Assembly (NCBI RefSeq): GCF_016863515.1
Contig: NZ_BOPA01000037.1
Span: forward strand, 38,020 to 102,019
Direction of reading: 5' to 3'
Source: Micromonospora gifhornensis
Lineage (GTDB): Bacteria > Actinomycetota > Actinomycetes > Mycobacteriales > Micromonosporaceae
DNA length: 64,000 nt
A program made the position numbers and the translations under genes. Below are positions 1 to 8,130 of the stretch, one piece after another. Under the pieces are notes generated by a model. It saw nothing but the letters and a program-made list of their open reading frames with translations. It was not told the DNA's origin and made no database searches. Each line of letters opens with the position of its first letter. The first letter of the stretch is position 1.

Positions 1-386
1 GCGACCTGGCCCGGTTCGACGCCGAGGGTCGCCTGGTCATCTCCGGGCGGATCAAGGACGTCATCAACCGGGGTGGCGAGAAGGTGATGGCCGACGAGGT
101 CGAGGGGCACCTGCTGGCCCACGAGCGGGTCCGGGCGGCGGCGGTCGTCCCGTTCCCCGACCGGCGGCTCGGCGAGAAGACCTGCGCGGTCATCGTCGCC
201 GACGACCCGGCGCCCAGCCTGGTGGAGCTACGCAAGCTGCTGCGGGACCGGGGCCTGGCCGACTACAAGCTGCCGGACCGGTTGGAGGTCGTCGAGGCGT
301 TGCCGCTGACGAACGTCGGCAAGGTCGACAAGCGGGCCCTGGCCGCGGCCGTCCTCGGCGACCTGACCACCGCCGCCAGCCGGTAG
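1..386 (+). CDS. Aryl-AMP ligase, C-terminal part (cut by window edge)
   Basis: Only the last 127 or so codons are visible, read from base 3. They form the C-terminal lid of an adenylate-forming enzyme: the hinge GRIKDVINRGGEKV lies near the window start and the A10-type lysine motif TNVGKVDKRAL near the end. The wording of these motifs, including GLADYKLPDR, is that of the DhbE/EntE group (2,3-dihydroxybenzoate or salicylate AMP ligases) rather than of amino-acid adenylation domains. Enzymes of this group activate an aryl acid and load it onto an aryl carrier domain; such a domain starts the NRPS at 30.4-36.9 kb. The substrate-pocket residues lie upstream of the window, so the aryl acid cannot be read. 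The next gene follows after 12 bases, implying an operon. Confidence 0.85.
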   Translation, partial: DLARFDAEGRLVISGRIKDVINRGGEKVMADEVEGHLLAHERVRAAAVVPFPDRRLGEKTCAVIVADDPAPSLVELRKLLRDRGLADYKLPDRLEVVEALPLTNVGKVDKRALAAAVLGDLTTAASR

Positions 387-398
387 CGGCAGCACGCC

Positions 399-1784
399 AT
401 GACGGCCTCCCTCGACGCGCCCGGGCGACCGGCGAGCCTGTGGCTGGACACGCTGCCCGCGTCCCTGCGGACGCGGCGACCGGCGCTGTCCGGCGACACC
501 CGGGCCGACGTGGTGGTGATCGGCGCCGGCTTCACCGGCCTGTGGACCGCCTACTACCTGACCGAACTGGCGCCACAGACCTCCGTGCTGGTCATCGAGG
601 CGGAGCACGTAGCGTACGGGGCCAGTGGCCGCAACGGTGGTTGGTGCACCACGGAGATGCCCGCCCTGCTGGCCAACCTGGTGCAGCGCTACGGCCCGAT
701 GGACGCGATGCGTTTCTTCCGGGCGGGCCAACGCACGCTCGACGAGATCGAACGGGTCCTCGCCGCCGAGGACATCGACTGCGGGTGGCGGCGCGACGGG
801 TCGCTCTACGTCGCCCGTACCCCGCCGCAGGTCGCCCGACTGCGGGCCTGGCAGGACATGCGCCTCAAGCTCGGCATCACCGACATGACGCTGCTGTCGG
901 CCGCCGAGACCAGCGAGCGGGTCGGCATCGCCGGTGCGCTGCTGAGCGGATTCACCCCGCAGTGCGCCGCGGTGCAGCCCGCGGCCATCGCCGCCGGGCT
1001 GGCGCAGGCGGTGGAGCGGCGCGGGGTGACAGTGGTCGAGGGCACCCGGGCGATCGAGTTGCGACCCGGCGTGGTGGTCACCGACCGGGGCACGATCCGC
1101 GCCCGCAGCGTGCTGTGCACCACCGAGGCGTACACGGCCGGTCTGCCCGGGCACGCCCGCCGGGTGTTGCCGGTGATCTCCCGGGCGCTGGCCACCGAAC
1201 CGTTGCCGGAACAGCTGTGGCGCGAGGTCGGTTGGCGGGACCGGGTCACCGTCGCCGACTCCCGCCACCAGTTCGCCTACTTCCAGCGCACCGCCGACGA
1301 CCGGCTGCTGGTGGGCGGTCGCGGTTCAGGATACCGCACCGGGTCCCGACCGCAGGCGGCCGACCGCTCCGGCGAACGGGTCTACGCCCGGCTGCGCGAG
1401 TCCCTGGCCGAGAGCTTCCCCGCCCTGGCCGACGCGCCCGTGAGTCACCGCTGGAGCGGGGCGTACGGGATGCACCGCGACGGCGAGCCGGGCGTGGTGT
1501 ACGACCGCGACAGCGGCCTGGGTCATGCCGGCGGCTACGGCGGCGAGGGCATCGCGCTGAGCAACCTCGCCGGTCGCACGCTGGCCGCGCTGGTGACCGG
1601 GGTGAAGCGGCCGGAGACCCGGCTGTTCTGGACCGGGCACCTGTCGCGCCGCTGGGAGCCGGAACCGCTGCGGACCATCGGCGTACGCGGGGTCAGCGCG
1701 CTGGCCACCGCCGCGGACCGGTACGAGGACCGGTTCCGGCGTACGGCGCCCCTGGCCGGCGCCGTCATGCGAACCGTCCTGTGA
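399..1784 (+). CDS. FAD-dependent oxidoreductase, DAO family (first of two)
   Basis: A 461-residue protein with the dinucleotide-binding motif VVVIGAGFTGLWTAYY at about residues 31-48 and the segment GASGRNGGW just after it, typical of the D-amino-acid oxidase/glycine oxidase/PuuB fold. The C-terminal FAD contact (GYGGEGIALSNLAGR) is also present. Family members oxidise amines or imino acids to imines with transfer of electrons to oxygen. Set beside the ligase and a P450 it most likely tailors or supplies an amine-containing building block, or oxidises a heterocycle; the substrate is not readable. A related oxidase lies at 3542-4951. The start at 399 follows the ligase stop by 12 bases and has only a weak ribosome site. 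Confidence 0.85.
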   Translation: MTASLDAPGRPASLWLDTLPASLRTRRPALSGDTRADVVVIGAGFTGLWTAYYLTELAPQTSVLVIEAEHVAYGASGRNGGWCTTEMPALLANLVQRYGPMDAMRFFRAGQRTLDEIERVLAAEDIDCGWRRDGSLYVARTPPQVARLRAWQDMRLKLGITDMTLLSAAETSERVGIAGALLSGFTPQCAAVQPAAIAAGLAQAVERRGVTVVEGTRAIELRPGVVVTDRGTIRARSVLCTTEAYTAGLPGHARRVLPVISRALATEPLPEQLWREVGWRDRVTVADSRHQFAYFQRTADDRLLVGGRGSGYRTGSRPQAADRSGERVYARLRESLAESFPALADAPVSHRWSGAYGMHRDGEPGVVYDRDSGLGHAGGYGGEGIALSNLAGRTLAALVTGVKRPETRLFWTGHLSRRWEPEPLRTIGVRGVSALATAADRYEDRFRRTAPLAGAVMRTVL

Positions 1785-1806
1785 CCGTCTTTTCGAGAGG
1801 AACTCC

Positions 1807-2298
1807 GTGGCCGACGACTCCGTACCCCCGCTCAACGGTGGCACCCACATCAACCTGACGGTCCGCGATCTCGACCGCAGCACCGACTGGTACTGCCGGG
1901 CCCTGGGCTTCACCGTGGTCCGCGACGCCCGGCCGGTCGAGTCGGGGTTCACCTTCCGGACGCTGCTGCACTCCCGGGCGCTGACCTCCATCGTCCTCGG
2001 GCAGGCCGACCGGCCGGTCGAGGAGCCCTTCGACGAGCACCGGGTGGGGCTGCACCACCTGGCCTTCCACGTCCCCGAACGGGAGGACCTGCACACCTGG
2101 GTCGCCCACCTCGACGCGGTGGGCGTCGAACACGGCGGGGTGCAGGAGTTGTTCCTGGAGGCCGGACACGGCGTGTGGCTGCGCGATCCGGACAACATCT
2201 GGCTGGAGCTGTACTGGCTCAACGCCGACTACTTCATGCAGCGGATGCGGGAGCACCACCGGGCGCGGCGGGCCGAGCGCGTCGGCGGGCAGCAGTGA
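1807..2298 (+). CDS. VOC (glyoxalase/bleomycin-resistance fold) protein
   Basis: A 163-residue protein of the vicinal oxygen chelate fold. It opens with HINLTVRDLDRSTDWYCRAL, contains HHLAFHV in the middle and ends with IWLELYW, the usual places of the metal-binding His/His/Glu set of glyoxalases and extradiol dioxygenases. Members act as lyases, isomerases, dioxygenases or drug-binding resistance proteins; the role here is undetermined. The GTG start at 1807 is preceded by GAGAGGA at a good distance. The stop overlaps the GTG start of the following P450, so the two are translationally coupled. One of three VOC proteins in the cluster (others at 13515 and 37803). Confidence 0.85.
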   Translation: MADDSVPPLNGGTHINLTVRDLDRSTDWYCRALGFTVVRDARPVESGFTFRTLLHSRALTSIVLGQADRPVEEPFDEHRVGLHHLAFHVPEREDLHTWVAHLDAVGVEHGGVQELFLEAGHGVWLRDPDNIWLELYWLNADYFMQRMREHHRARRAERVGGQQ

Positions 2299-3503
2299 CG
2301 CTGCCCGACGCCGTCGCCCGGCCCCGGATCGCCGCCGTCGACCTGGCCTGCTCCGACGACCCCTACCCGGAGTACGAGCGGCTGCGCGCCCAGGGCCCGG
2401 TCGTGCGGGGCGAGTTCGGGCAGTGGCTGGTGGTCCACCACGGCGCGGTCAGTGCCCTGCTCCGCGACGGCCGGTTGGCCAGCCACTTCCCCCGGGAGTT
2501 CATCCGGCTGACCCTCGGCCACGGTCCCGCGGCCGAGTTCCCCACCCGCATCGTGCTCACCCAGGACCCACCGGAGCACACCCACGCCCGCCGGTTCCTC
2601 GGCCAGGCGTTCGGTACGCCCCGGGTCAGGGCGATGACCCCGGCGGTGGCCGCGCTGGTCGAGGAGCTGCTCGCCCCGGCCCGCGACGCCGGTCGTCTCG
2701 ACCTGGTCACCGACCTGGCCGTGCCGCTGCCGGTCACGGTGATCTGCCGGCTGATCGGCATCCCCGACGCCGACCGCGACCAGGTGCTGCCCCGGGTGAT
2801 CGAGCTGGCCCAGGTCTTCGACGCGGCCAACCTCAAACCCGACGAGCGCGACGGTGTGGACGCCGCCGTCGCCTGGCTCCGCGAGTACGTCACCGCCCTG
2901 CTGCGGGACGCCACCCCCGGCGACTCCACCCTGGCCGGCATGTTCGCGGCGGCCACGCCCGAGGAGCGTGGGGACGTCGCCGCGATCGTCGACAACCTGC
3001 TGTTCCTGTTCCATGCCGGGTTCGAGACGACAATGGGGCTGGTCTCCAACGGATGCGTGGCGCTGCTGCGCAACCCCGACCAGTTGGACCGGCTGCGCCG
3101 GGACCCGACCCTGGTCCGGCCGGCGATCGACGAGTTCCTCCGGTTCGACTCGCCGATCCAGAACGCGATCCGGGTGGCCCGGGAGCCGATCGAGATCGGC
3201 GGTCACAAGATCAGGACCGGTCGGTCGGTGATGCTGCTGCTCGGCGCGGCCAACCGCGACCCCGCGGTCTTCGACCGGCCGGCGGAACTGGACCTGTCCC
3301 GCGCCCCGAACCCGCACCTGGGCTTCGGTGGCGGCCTGCACCACTGCCTGGGCACCGCACTGGCCCGGCTGATGGGCGAGCTGACGTTCACCGCGCTCGC
3401 CACCGGTTTCCGGGACATCGCGCCCGACGGCGACGCCCTGCGCCGCCAGCACGGGAGCCTGCGCTCCTTCGAGCGCCTTCCGCTGGCCGTCCGCTCCGCG
3501 TGA
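2295..3503 (+). CDS. Cytochrome P450 (first of three)
   Basis: A 402-residue soluble bacterial class I P450. Visible landmarks are the I-helix AGFETT (oxygen activation), the K-helix ExxR in EFLRFDSP and the haem loop FGGGLHHCLGTALAR with the ligand cysteine at about residue 351. The chosen start is GTG 2295, which overlaps the previous stop as GTGA and gives a normal N terminus for the family. P450s in NRPS clusters usually hydroxylate or desaturate a side chain or a carrier-bound intermediate; the substrate is not readable. A ferredoxin gene is not found next to it, so electron partners are presumably encoded elsewhere. Confidence 0.93.
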   Translation: MTLPDAVARPRIAAVDLACSDDPYPEYERLRAQGPVVRGEFGQWLVVHHGAVSALLRDGRLASHFPREFIRLTLGHGPAAEFPTRIVLTQDPPEHTHARRFLGQAFGTPRVRAMTPAVAALVEELLAPARDAGRLDLVTDLAVPLPVTVICRLIGIPDADRDQVLPRVIELAQVFDAANLKPDERDGVDAAVAWLREYVTALLRDATPGDSTLAGMFAAATPEERGDVAAIVDNLLFLFHAGFETTMGLVSNGCVALLRNPDQLDRLRRDPTLVRPAIDEFLRFDSPIQNAIRVAREPIEIGGHKIRTGRSVMLLLGAANRDPAVFDRPAELDLSRAPNPHLGFGGGLHHCLGTALARLMGELTFTALATGFRDIAPDGDALRRQHGSLRSFERLPLAVRSA

Positions 3504-3541
3504 GGCCGCTGCCCACCCCCCGTCGTTAAGGAGAGACCCGC

Positions 3542-4951
3542 ATGGCGCAGTTGTCCACAGACGTTTACTGGCATTCCACCGAACCCACCGAGGTCGGCCC
3601 GCCGCTGGACGGTGACGCCTCCTGCGACGTGTGCATCGTCGGCGCGGGCTACACCGGGCTGTGGGCGGCGCACTTCCTCAAGCAGGCCGAGCCGGGCATG
3701 TCGGTGCGGGTGGTGGAGGCGAAGTTCGCCGGCGAGGGCGCCTCGGGCATGAACGCCGGGTTCGTGCAGATGACCGCCGGCAAGGTGCTGCGTCGGATGC
3801 TCTGGTACTACGGCGCGGAGAAGGCGGGTGGGGTGTACCGGGCGGTCGCCCGGTCGATCCTGGAGATCGGCCGGTTCTGCCGGCAGAACGGCATCGACGC
3901 CCAGTACGAGAACACCGGCATCCTCCAGGTGGCCACCGACACCAAGCAGCTGGCCCGACTTGAGCTGCAGATCAAGCGGGCGCAGCGGGCCGGGGTGACC
4001 TCGTTCCGGCTGCTCGACCGGGAACAGGCGCAGGAGCGGATCGGCTCACCGACGGTCCTCGGCGCGCTGAAGGTCAGCGGCGCACTGCTCAACCCGTACC
4101 GGCTGGTGCGCGGGTTGGCGCGGGTGGTGCAGGAGCAGGGTGTGCTGCTGCACGAGCAGACCCCGGCGCAGACCATCGAGAAGGTCGACGGGAAGTGGCG
4201 GATCACCACGCCGCACGGCACGATCACCGCCAACGAGGTGATCGTGGCCACCGAGGCCATGCAGGGCGCGTTCCCCGAGCTGTACGCGCGCCAGATGCCG
4301 GTGTGGAACTACCTGATGGTCACCGAACCGCTTACCGACGAGCAGTTGGGCCGGGTGGCCTGGCCGGGGCGGGAAGGGGTGGCGAACTCCTTGTCGTTCT
4401 CCACCGCGGCCCGGCTGACCGCCGACAACCGGGTGCTCTGGGCCGGCGGCCTGTGGTACATGTTCGGCAACCGGGACACCGATCCCCGTCACCGTCGCAA
4501 CGACGACGCCTTCGACAAGCTGGGCGCGTCGTTCCGGGAGTTCTTCCCACAGTGGCGCGACGTACGGTTCAGCCACGGCAACGGCGGGCTGATCAGTTGG
4601 AGCCACAGCTTCATCCCGCAGTTCGGCCGTACCGACTCCGGCATGGTCTACGGCCACGGGTACACCGGCAGCGGGATCGCGGCGAGCCACACCGGCGGGA
4701 AGATTCTGCGGGACCTGGTGCTGCGGCGTAAGACGGAGTTCACCGAGCTGGCGTTCGTGACTGTCAACCAGCCCAAGTTCCTGCCCGCCCCGTTCGGCGA
4801 CAAGGGCGGCGAGTTCTTCATCTGGCGGCAGCGGGTGGGCGATCGGCTGCCGCTGCTGCTGCCGTACAAGTCGGCGCTGGCGCCGAACCGGTTCTTCGCC
4901 CGCCGGACGGGCTCCCCCGAACGGGCCACCGCGGGCCGCAGCAGCGACTGA
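3542..4951 (+). CDS. FAD-dependent oxidoreductase, DAO family (second of two)
   Basis: A 469-residue flavoprotein with CIVGAGYTGLWAAHFL at about residues 30-46, then GASGMNAGF, the layout of DAO/PuuB-like oxidases, and a C-terminal FAD segment GHGYTGSGIAASHTGG. It is clearly related to the oxidase at 399-1784, particularly at the N terminus, but differs strongly in the middle, so the two may act on different substrates. AAGGAGAG lies upstream of the ATG at 3542. It closes the first plus-strand unit and is followed by a strong hairpin. Confidence 0.85.
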   Translation: MAQLSTDVYWHSTEPTEVGPPLDGDASCDVCIVGAGYTGLWAAHFLKQAEPGMSVRVVEAKFAGEGASGMNAGFVQMTAGKVLRRMLWYYGAEKAGGVYRAVARSILEIGRFCRQNGIDAQYENTGILQVATDTKQLARLELQIKRAQRAGVTSFRLLDREQAQERIGSPTVLGALKVSGALLNPYRLVRGLARVVQEQGVLLHEQTPAQTIEKVDGKWRITTPHGTITANEVIVATEAMQGAFPELYARQMPVWNYLMVTEPLTDEQLGRVAWPGREGVANSLSFSTAARLTADNRVLWAGGLWYMFGNRDTDPRHRRNDDAFDKLGASFREFFPQWRDVRFSHGNGGLISWSHSFIPQFGRTDSGMVYGHGYTGSGIAASHTGGKILRDLVLRRKTEFTELAFVTVNQPKFLPAPFGDKGGEFFIWRQRVGDRLPLLLPYKSALAPNRFFARRTGSPERATAGRSSD

Positions 4952-4957
4952 CCCACG

Positions 4958-4994
4958 ACCGCGACACCGCCCGCTCGGCGGTCGGTGTCGCGGT
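4958..4994. terminator. Bidirectional terminator hairpin
   Basis: A perfect 12-bp inverted repeat (4958-4969 and 4983-4994) with a 13-base loop sits between the converging oxidase (+) and hydrolase (-). There is no U tract, which is common for actinomycete terminators. Confidence 0.7.
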
Positions 4995-5036
4995 CCGTCC
5001 GCGCTCGTCAGTCGGTGGCCGGCGCGGACGTGTCGG

Positions 5037-6074
5037 TCAGTCGGTGACCGGCGCGGTGAGGTCGGCGTGCAGGGTGCGGCTCTGGCCCACCGCCAGGTCC
5101 CACAGGTCCTCGGCGGCCCGCCCGCTGGCCTGCCACGCCTGCCGGGCCTGCCGCAGCGGCTCCAGCGGCGCCTCGGCGGAGAGCGCGAAGGTCCCCCAGT
5201 GCATGGTGGCCATCCGCTGGGCGCCCAGGTCACCGCAGGCGCGTACGGCCTCCGCCGGATTCATGTGCAGCGGCTTCATGAACCAGCGGGGCAGGTACGC
5301 GCCGACCGGCATCAGGGCGAGGTCCACCGGACCGCAGCGTTGCCCGATCTCGGTGAAGTACGGCCCGTAGGCGGAATCCCCGGCGAAGAAGACCCGACGT
5401 ACCGGGGCGGCGGTGGCAGGGTCGGCGTCGGCCTCCAGCAGCCAACCGCCCCAGAGGCTCTGGCAGCCGTCGAAGAGGGTCCGGCGGCTCCAGTGGTGCA
5501 CCGGTACGAACTGGAACTGCACCGCGCCCAGACGGACGCTCTCCCACCAGTCCAGTTCCTCCACGGCGGTGAAGCCCAGCCGGCGGAACCACCAGCCCAG
5601 CCCGCCCGGCACGAGCATCAGCACGTCGCGTGGCAGCCGGCGGATGGTGGGCGCGTCGAGGTGGTCGAAGTGGTTGTGGCTGATGACCACGGCATCCACC
5701 GGTGGCAGTGCCTCCCAGGGCAGGCCGGGTGGGGTGAATCGGGGCCGTACGCCGGGGATGCGCCGTGACCACACCGGATCGGTGAGCACCACGAGCCCGC
5801 CGATCTGGAGCACGAACGAGGCGTGACCGACCCAGGTGGCCACCACCTCGCCCGCGCCGGCGTGCGGTAGCTCAGCGGCCGGTTGGACGGGGATCTGGTC
5901 GACCTCGCTGAGATCGGGCTTCATCCCGCCCTCGGCGATCAGCTTGCGGACCGCCCGGGAGCCGGGCACCGGGTGGGTCAGCCGGTCGGCGAAGCTGGTC
6001 GGCCAACTGCGTTTACCGTGCCTTCCGGAAAGCATCCTGTCAAAGACGCGATAAACACTTCGCGGATATCTCAT
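5037..6074 (-). CDS. MBL-fold metal-dependent hydrolase (NAPE-PLD/UlaG-like)
   Basis: A 345-residue protein with the metallo-beta-lactamase signature HNHFDHLD in the middle, preceded by WVGHASFVLQ and followed by AGDSAYGPYF and MHWGTFALSAE. These features are typical of the N-acyl-phosphatidylethanolamine phospholipase D-like branch, which hydrolyses phosphodiester or ester-type bonds using two metal ions. I take the ATG at 6074 as start, because GAGG lies 5-6 bases ahead; a GTG directly upstream is possible. It is read divergently from the aldehyde dehydrogenase. Its role in the cluster is unknown and it could be a neighbouring housekeeping gene. Confidence 0.8.
   Translation of the reverse strand: MRYPRSVYRVFDRMLSGRHGKRSWPTSFADRLTHPVPGSRAVRKLIAEGGMKPDLSEVDQIPVQPAAELPHAGAGEVVATWVGHASFVLQIGGLVVLTDPVWSRRIPGVRPRFTPPGLPWEALPPVDAVVISHNHFDHLDAPTIRRLPRDVLMLVPGGLGWWFRRLGFTAVEELDWWESVRLGAVQFQFVPVHHWSRRTLFDGCQSLWGGWLLEADADPATAAPVRRVFFAGDSAYGPYFTEIGQRCGPVDLALMPVGAYLPRWFMKPLHMNPAEAVRACGDLGAQRMATMHWGTFALSAEAPLEPLRQARQAWQASGRAAEDLWDLAVGQSRTLHADLTAPVTD
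6053..6062 (+). promoter_or_regulatory. AAACACTTCG element, possible operator
   Basis: AT-rich decamer in the first codons of the hydrolase gene and 124 bases ahead of the aldehyde dehydrogenase start. The identical decamer occurs on the other strand at 46369-46378, and close variants lie at 38249-38258 and 15443-15450. Function is inferred from recurrence only. Confidence 0.3.
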
Positions 6075-6185
6075 CACGTACCTCGATGCTCTCGCCGGCA
6101 GACCCCTGCACCTGCAACATTTGCGCCGTCAGCTAGGCCCAATCGAGGGTATGCCGAGCCTGGTATTTGCGCTAGCGTCTCTCGC

Positions 6186-7712
6186 ATGTCGGCGACCACA
6201 CACACCGACAGGCTATCTTTGTCCTGTCTGGACGATTTGCCGCGAGGGTTGTTCATCGCAGGCAAGTGGTCTGCTGCGGACGACCATCGCCAATTGGTGT
6301 CTTTGCGTCCATCCACGGCAGAGACACTCACGACGGTCGCGCATGCGGGCGTCACCGATGTGGCCAGGTCCGTCGCCGCGGCCGGTGCCGCCGGCCGACC
6401 TGGATCCCGCTGGCACCGGATGTCGCCGGCGGCCCGGTCCCGGATGTTGCATCGGATCGGCGACCTGATCCTCGAGAACGCCGACCGGCTGGCCCTGCTC
6501 GACTGTCTCGACAACGGCAAGCCGCTGCGGGTGGCCCGGGCCGGCGACGTACCGGCCGCCGCCGCGGTGTTCCACTACATGGCCGGCTGGCCCGGCCGGT
6601 TGAACGGCGAGAACGCCTCGATCTACACCGGCAGCCCGGAGCGGCACCTGGCGCTGACCGTACCGGAACCGGTGGGTGTGGTGGCCGCCATCATTCCGTG
6701 GAACTTCCCGCTCTACATGGCGGCGGCGAAGGTGGCCCCCGCCCTGGCGGCCGGCTGCACCGTGGTGCTCAAGCCCGCCGAGCAGACGCCGCTGTCCGCC
6801 CTGGCCCTCGCGCAACTGGCCCAGGAGGCCGGTCTGCCGCCGGGCGTGCTCAACGTCCTCACCGGCGACGCCGCCACGGGTGCGGCGCTCGCCGCGCATC
6901 CGGGCGTCGACAAGGTGACCTTCACCGGGTCGACGGAGGTCGGGCGCAGCATCGTCCGGGGCGCGGCCGTCGACTTCCGCCGGGTGACCCTGGAACTCGG
7001 CGGCAAGTCACCGAACATCGTGTTCGGCGACGCCGACCTGCGGCAGGCGATCGACGGGGCGGCCCACGCGATCTTCTACAACCAGGGTGAGACCTGCGTG
7101 GCCGGTTCCCGGCTGTACGTGCAACGGCAGGTCTTCGACGAGGTGGTCGCCGGGATCCGGGAGCGGGCCGCGGCGATCAGGATCGGCGACGGTCTGGACC
7201 GGGACACCGAGATGGGGCCGCTGATCTCCGCGGAGCACCGCACCCGGGTGCTGTCCTACCTGGACTCCGCCCGGGCCGACGGGGCCCGGGTCACCGGCGG
7301 TCAGGTGCCGGACTCGCCGGGCTTCTTCTGCACTCCGGCCGTGGTGACCGACGCCGACCCGCAGGCGCCGGTGGTCCGCGAGGAGGTGTTCGGCCCGGTG
7401 CTGGTGGCCCAACCCTTCGACACGGTGCAGGAGGCGGTGGCGCTGGCCAACGACAGCCCGTACGGGCTCGCCGCCGGCGTGTTCACCCGCGACCTGGGTC
7501 TGGCGCACCAGGTCGGCCGTCGACTGCGCGCCGGCACCGTGTGGATCAACAGCTGGCACGTGCTCGATCCGGCGCTGCCCTTCGGCGGGATGCGGGGCTC
7601 GGGTTGGGGGCGGGAAATGGGCAAGGCGGGCGTCGACGCCTTTCTCGAAACGAAAACACTGATAAATGATCTCGGCAACCGGTCGTGGGGGCCGACACCT
7701 GCTTCGAAGTGA
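6186..7712 (+). CDS. Aldehyde dehydrogenase (first of two)
   Basis: A 508-residue NAD(P)-dependent aldehyde dehydrogenase. Seen are the cofactor segment IIPWNFPLYMAAAKVAPALAAG, the general-base glutamate in LELGGKSPN (about residue 270), the nucleophilic cysteine in GETCVAGSR (about 304) and the C-terminal PFGGMRGSGWGREMG. It would oxidise an aldehyde to a free acid or supply an acid for activation. The start at ATG 6186 gives a normal N terminus; the reading frame continues upstream without homology. It begins the unit that includes a carrier protein and the terminal NRPS module, so it probably belongs to the pathway. Confidence 0.92.
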   Translation: MSATTHTDRLSLSCLDDLPRGLFIAGKWSAADDHRQLVSLRPSTAETLTTVAHAGVTDVARSVAAAGAAGRPGSRWHRMSPAARSRMLHRIGDLILENADRLALLDCLDNGKPLRVARAGDVPAAAAVFHYMAGWPGRLNGENASIYTGSPERHLALTVPEPVGVVAAIIPWNFPLYMAAAKVAPALAAGCTVVLKPAEQTPLSALALAQLAQEAGLPPGVLNVLTGDAATGAALAAHPGVDKVTFTGSTEVGRSIVRGAAVDFRRVTLELGGKSPNIVFGDADLRQAIDGAAHAIFYNQGETCVAGSRLYVQRQVFDEVVAGIRERAAAIRIGDGLDRDTEMGPLISAEHRTRVLSYLDSARADGARVTGGQVPDSPGFFCTPAVVTDADPQAPVVREEVFGPVLVAQPFDTVQEAVALANDSPYGLAAGVFTRDLGLAHQVGRRLRAGTVWINSWHVLDPALPFGGMRGSGWGREMGKAGVDAFLETKTLINDLGNRSWGPTPASK

Positions 7713-7756
7713 GTACCGGTCGCGCTCGGCGACCGGGCACGTCGTGGGGAGGCATC

Positions 7757-7990
7757 GTGACAAGCGAAGAGCAGATGCTTGACATCTGGAAGAACATTTT
7801 CGGCCGCCAGGTAGGGCCGGACACCGACTTCTTCGACGACCTCGAAGGCGATTCGATGGCGGCAGCGGCCATCGTGCACTGGGTGAACATCGTCTTCGGC
7901 GTACAGCTACCGATGATCGAGGTTTTCGACCGGCCCACTCCGTCGGAACTGACCGGTGCGGTGGACGAACTACGGGCCGCTGCCCGGTAG
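7757..7990 (+). CDS. Free-standing peptidyl/acyl carrier protein
   Basis: A 77-residue carrier protein. The segment FDDLEGDSMAAAAIV contains the serine (about residue 33) that would carry the phosphopantetheine arm, although the usual GG before DS is replaced by EG. The GTG start at 7757 has GGGGAGG immediately ahead; an in-frame upstream start would add a tail without homology. A stand-alone carrier next to a complete NRPS module implies that some building block is activated or modified in trans. Possible partners are the FAAL-like ligase at 20.5 kb and the two free condensation domains. Confidence 0.85.
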   Translation: MTSEEQMLDIWKNIFGRQVGPDTDFFDDLEGDSMAAAAIVHWVNIVFGVQLPMIEVFDRPTPSELTGAVDELRAAAR

Positions 7991-8130
7991 CCGTCGCCCG
8001 GCTCGCACCTCTCCCTCACCGGTCGCCAGCAGTCACCGGTCGACCGCAGCTCAAGAACCCGTCCGGGGCACACCTCCGGCGGGGGCATTCGTACCACTTC
8101 GTTGTCAACCGGCCATCCCGAGGGAACGTC

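Noticed and set aside
228..1268. Minus-strand open frame opposite the first flavin oxidase
   Set aside because: Low-complexity Gly/Arg/Pro/Gln text without motifs, opposite a clear FAD oxidase.
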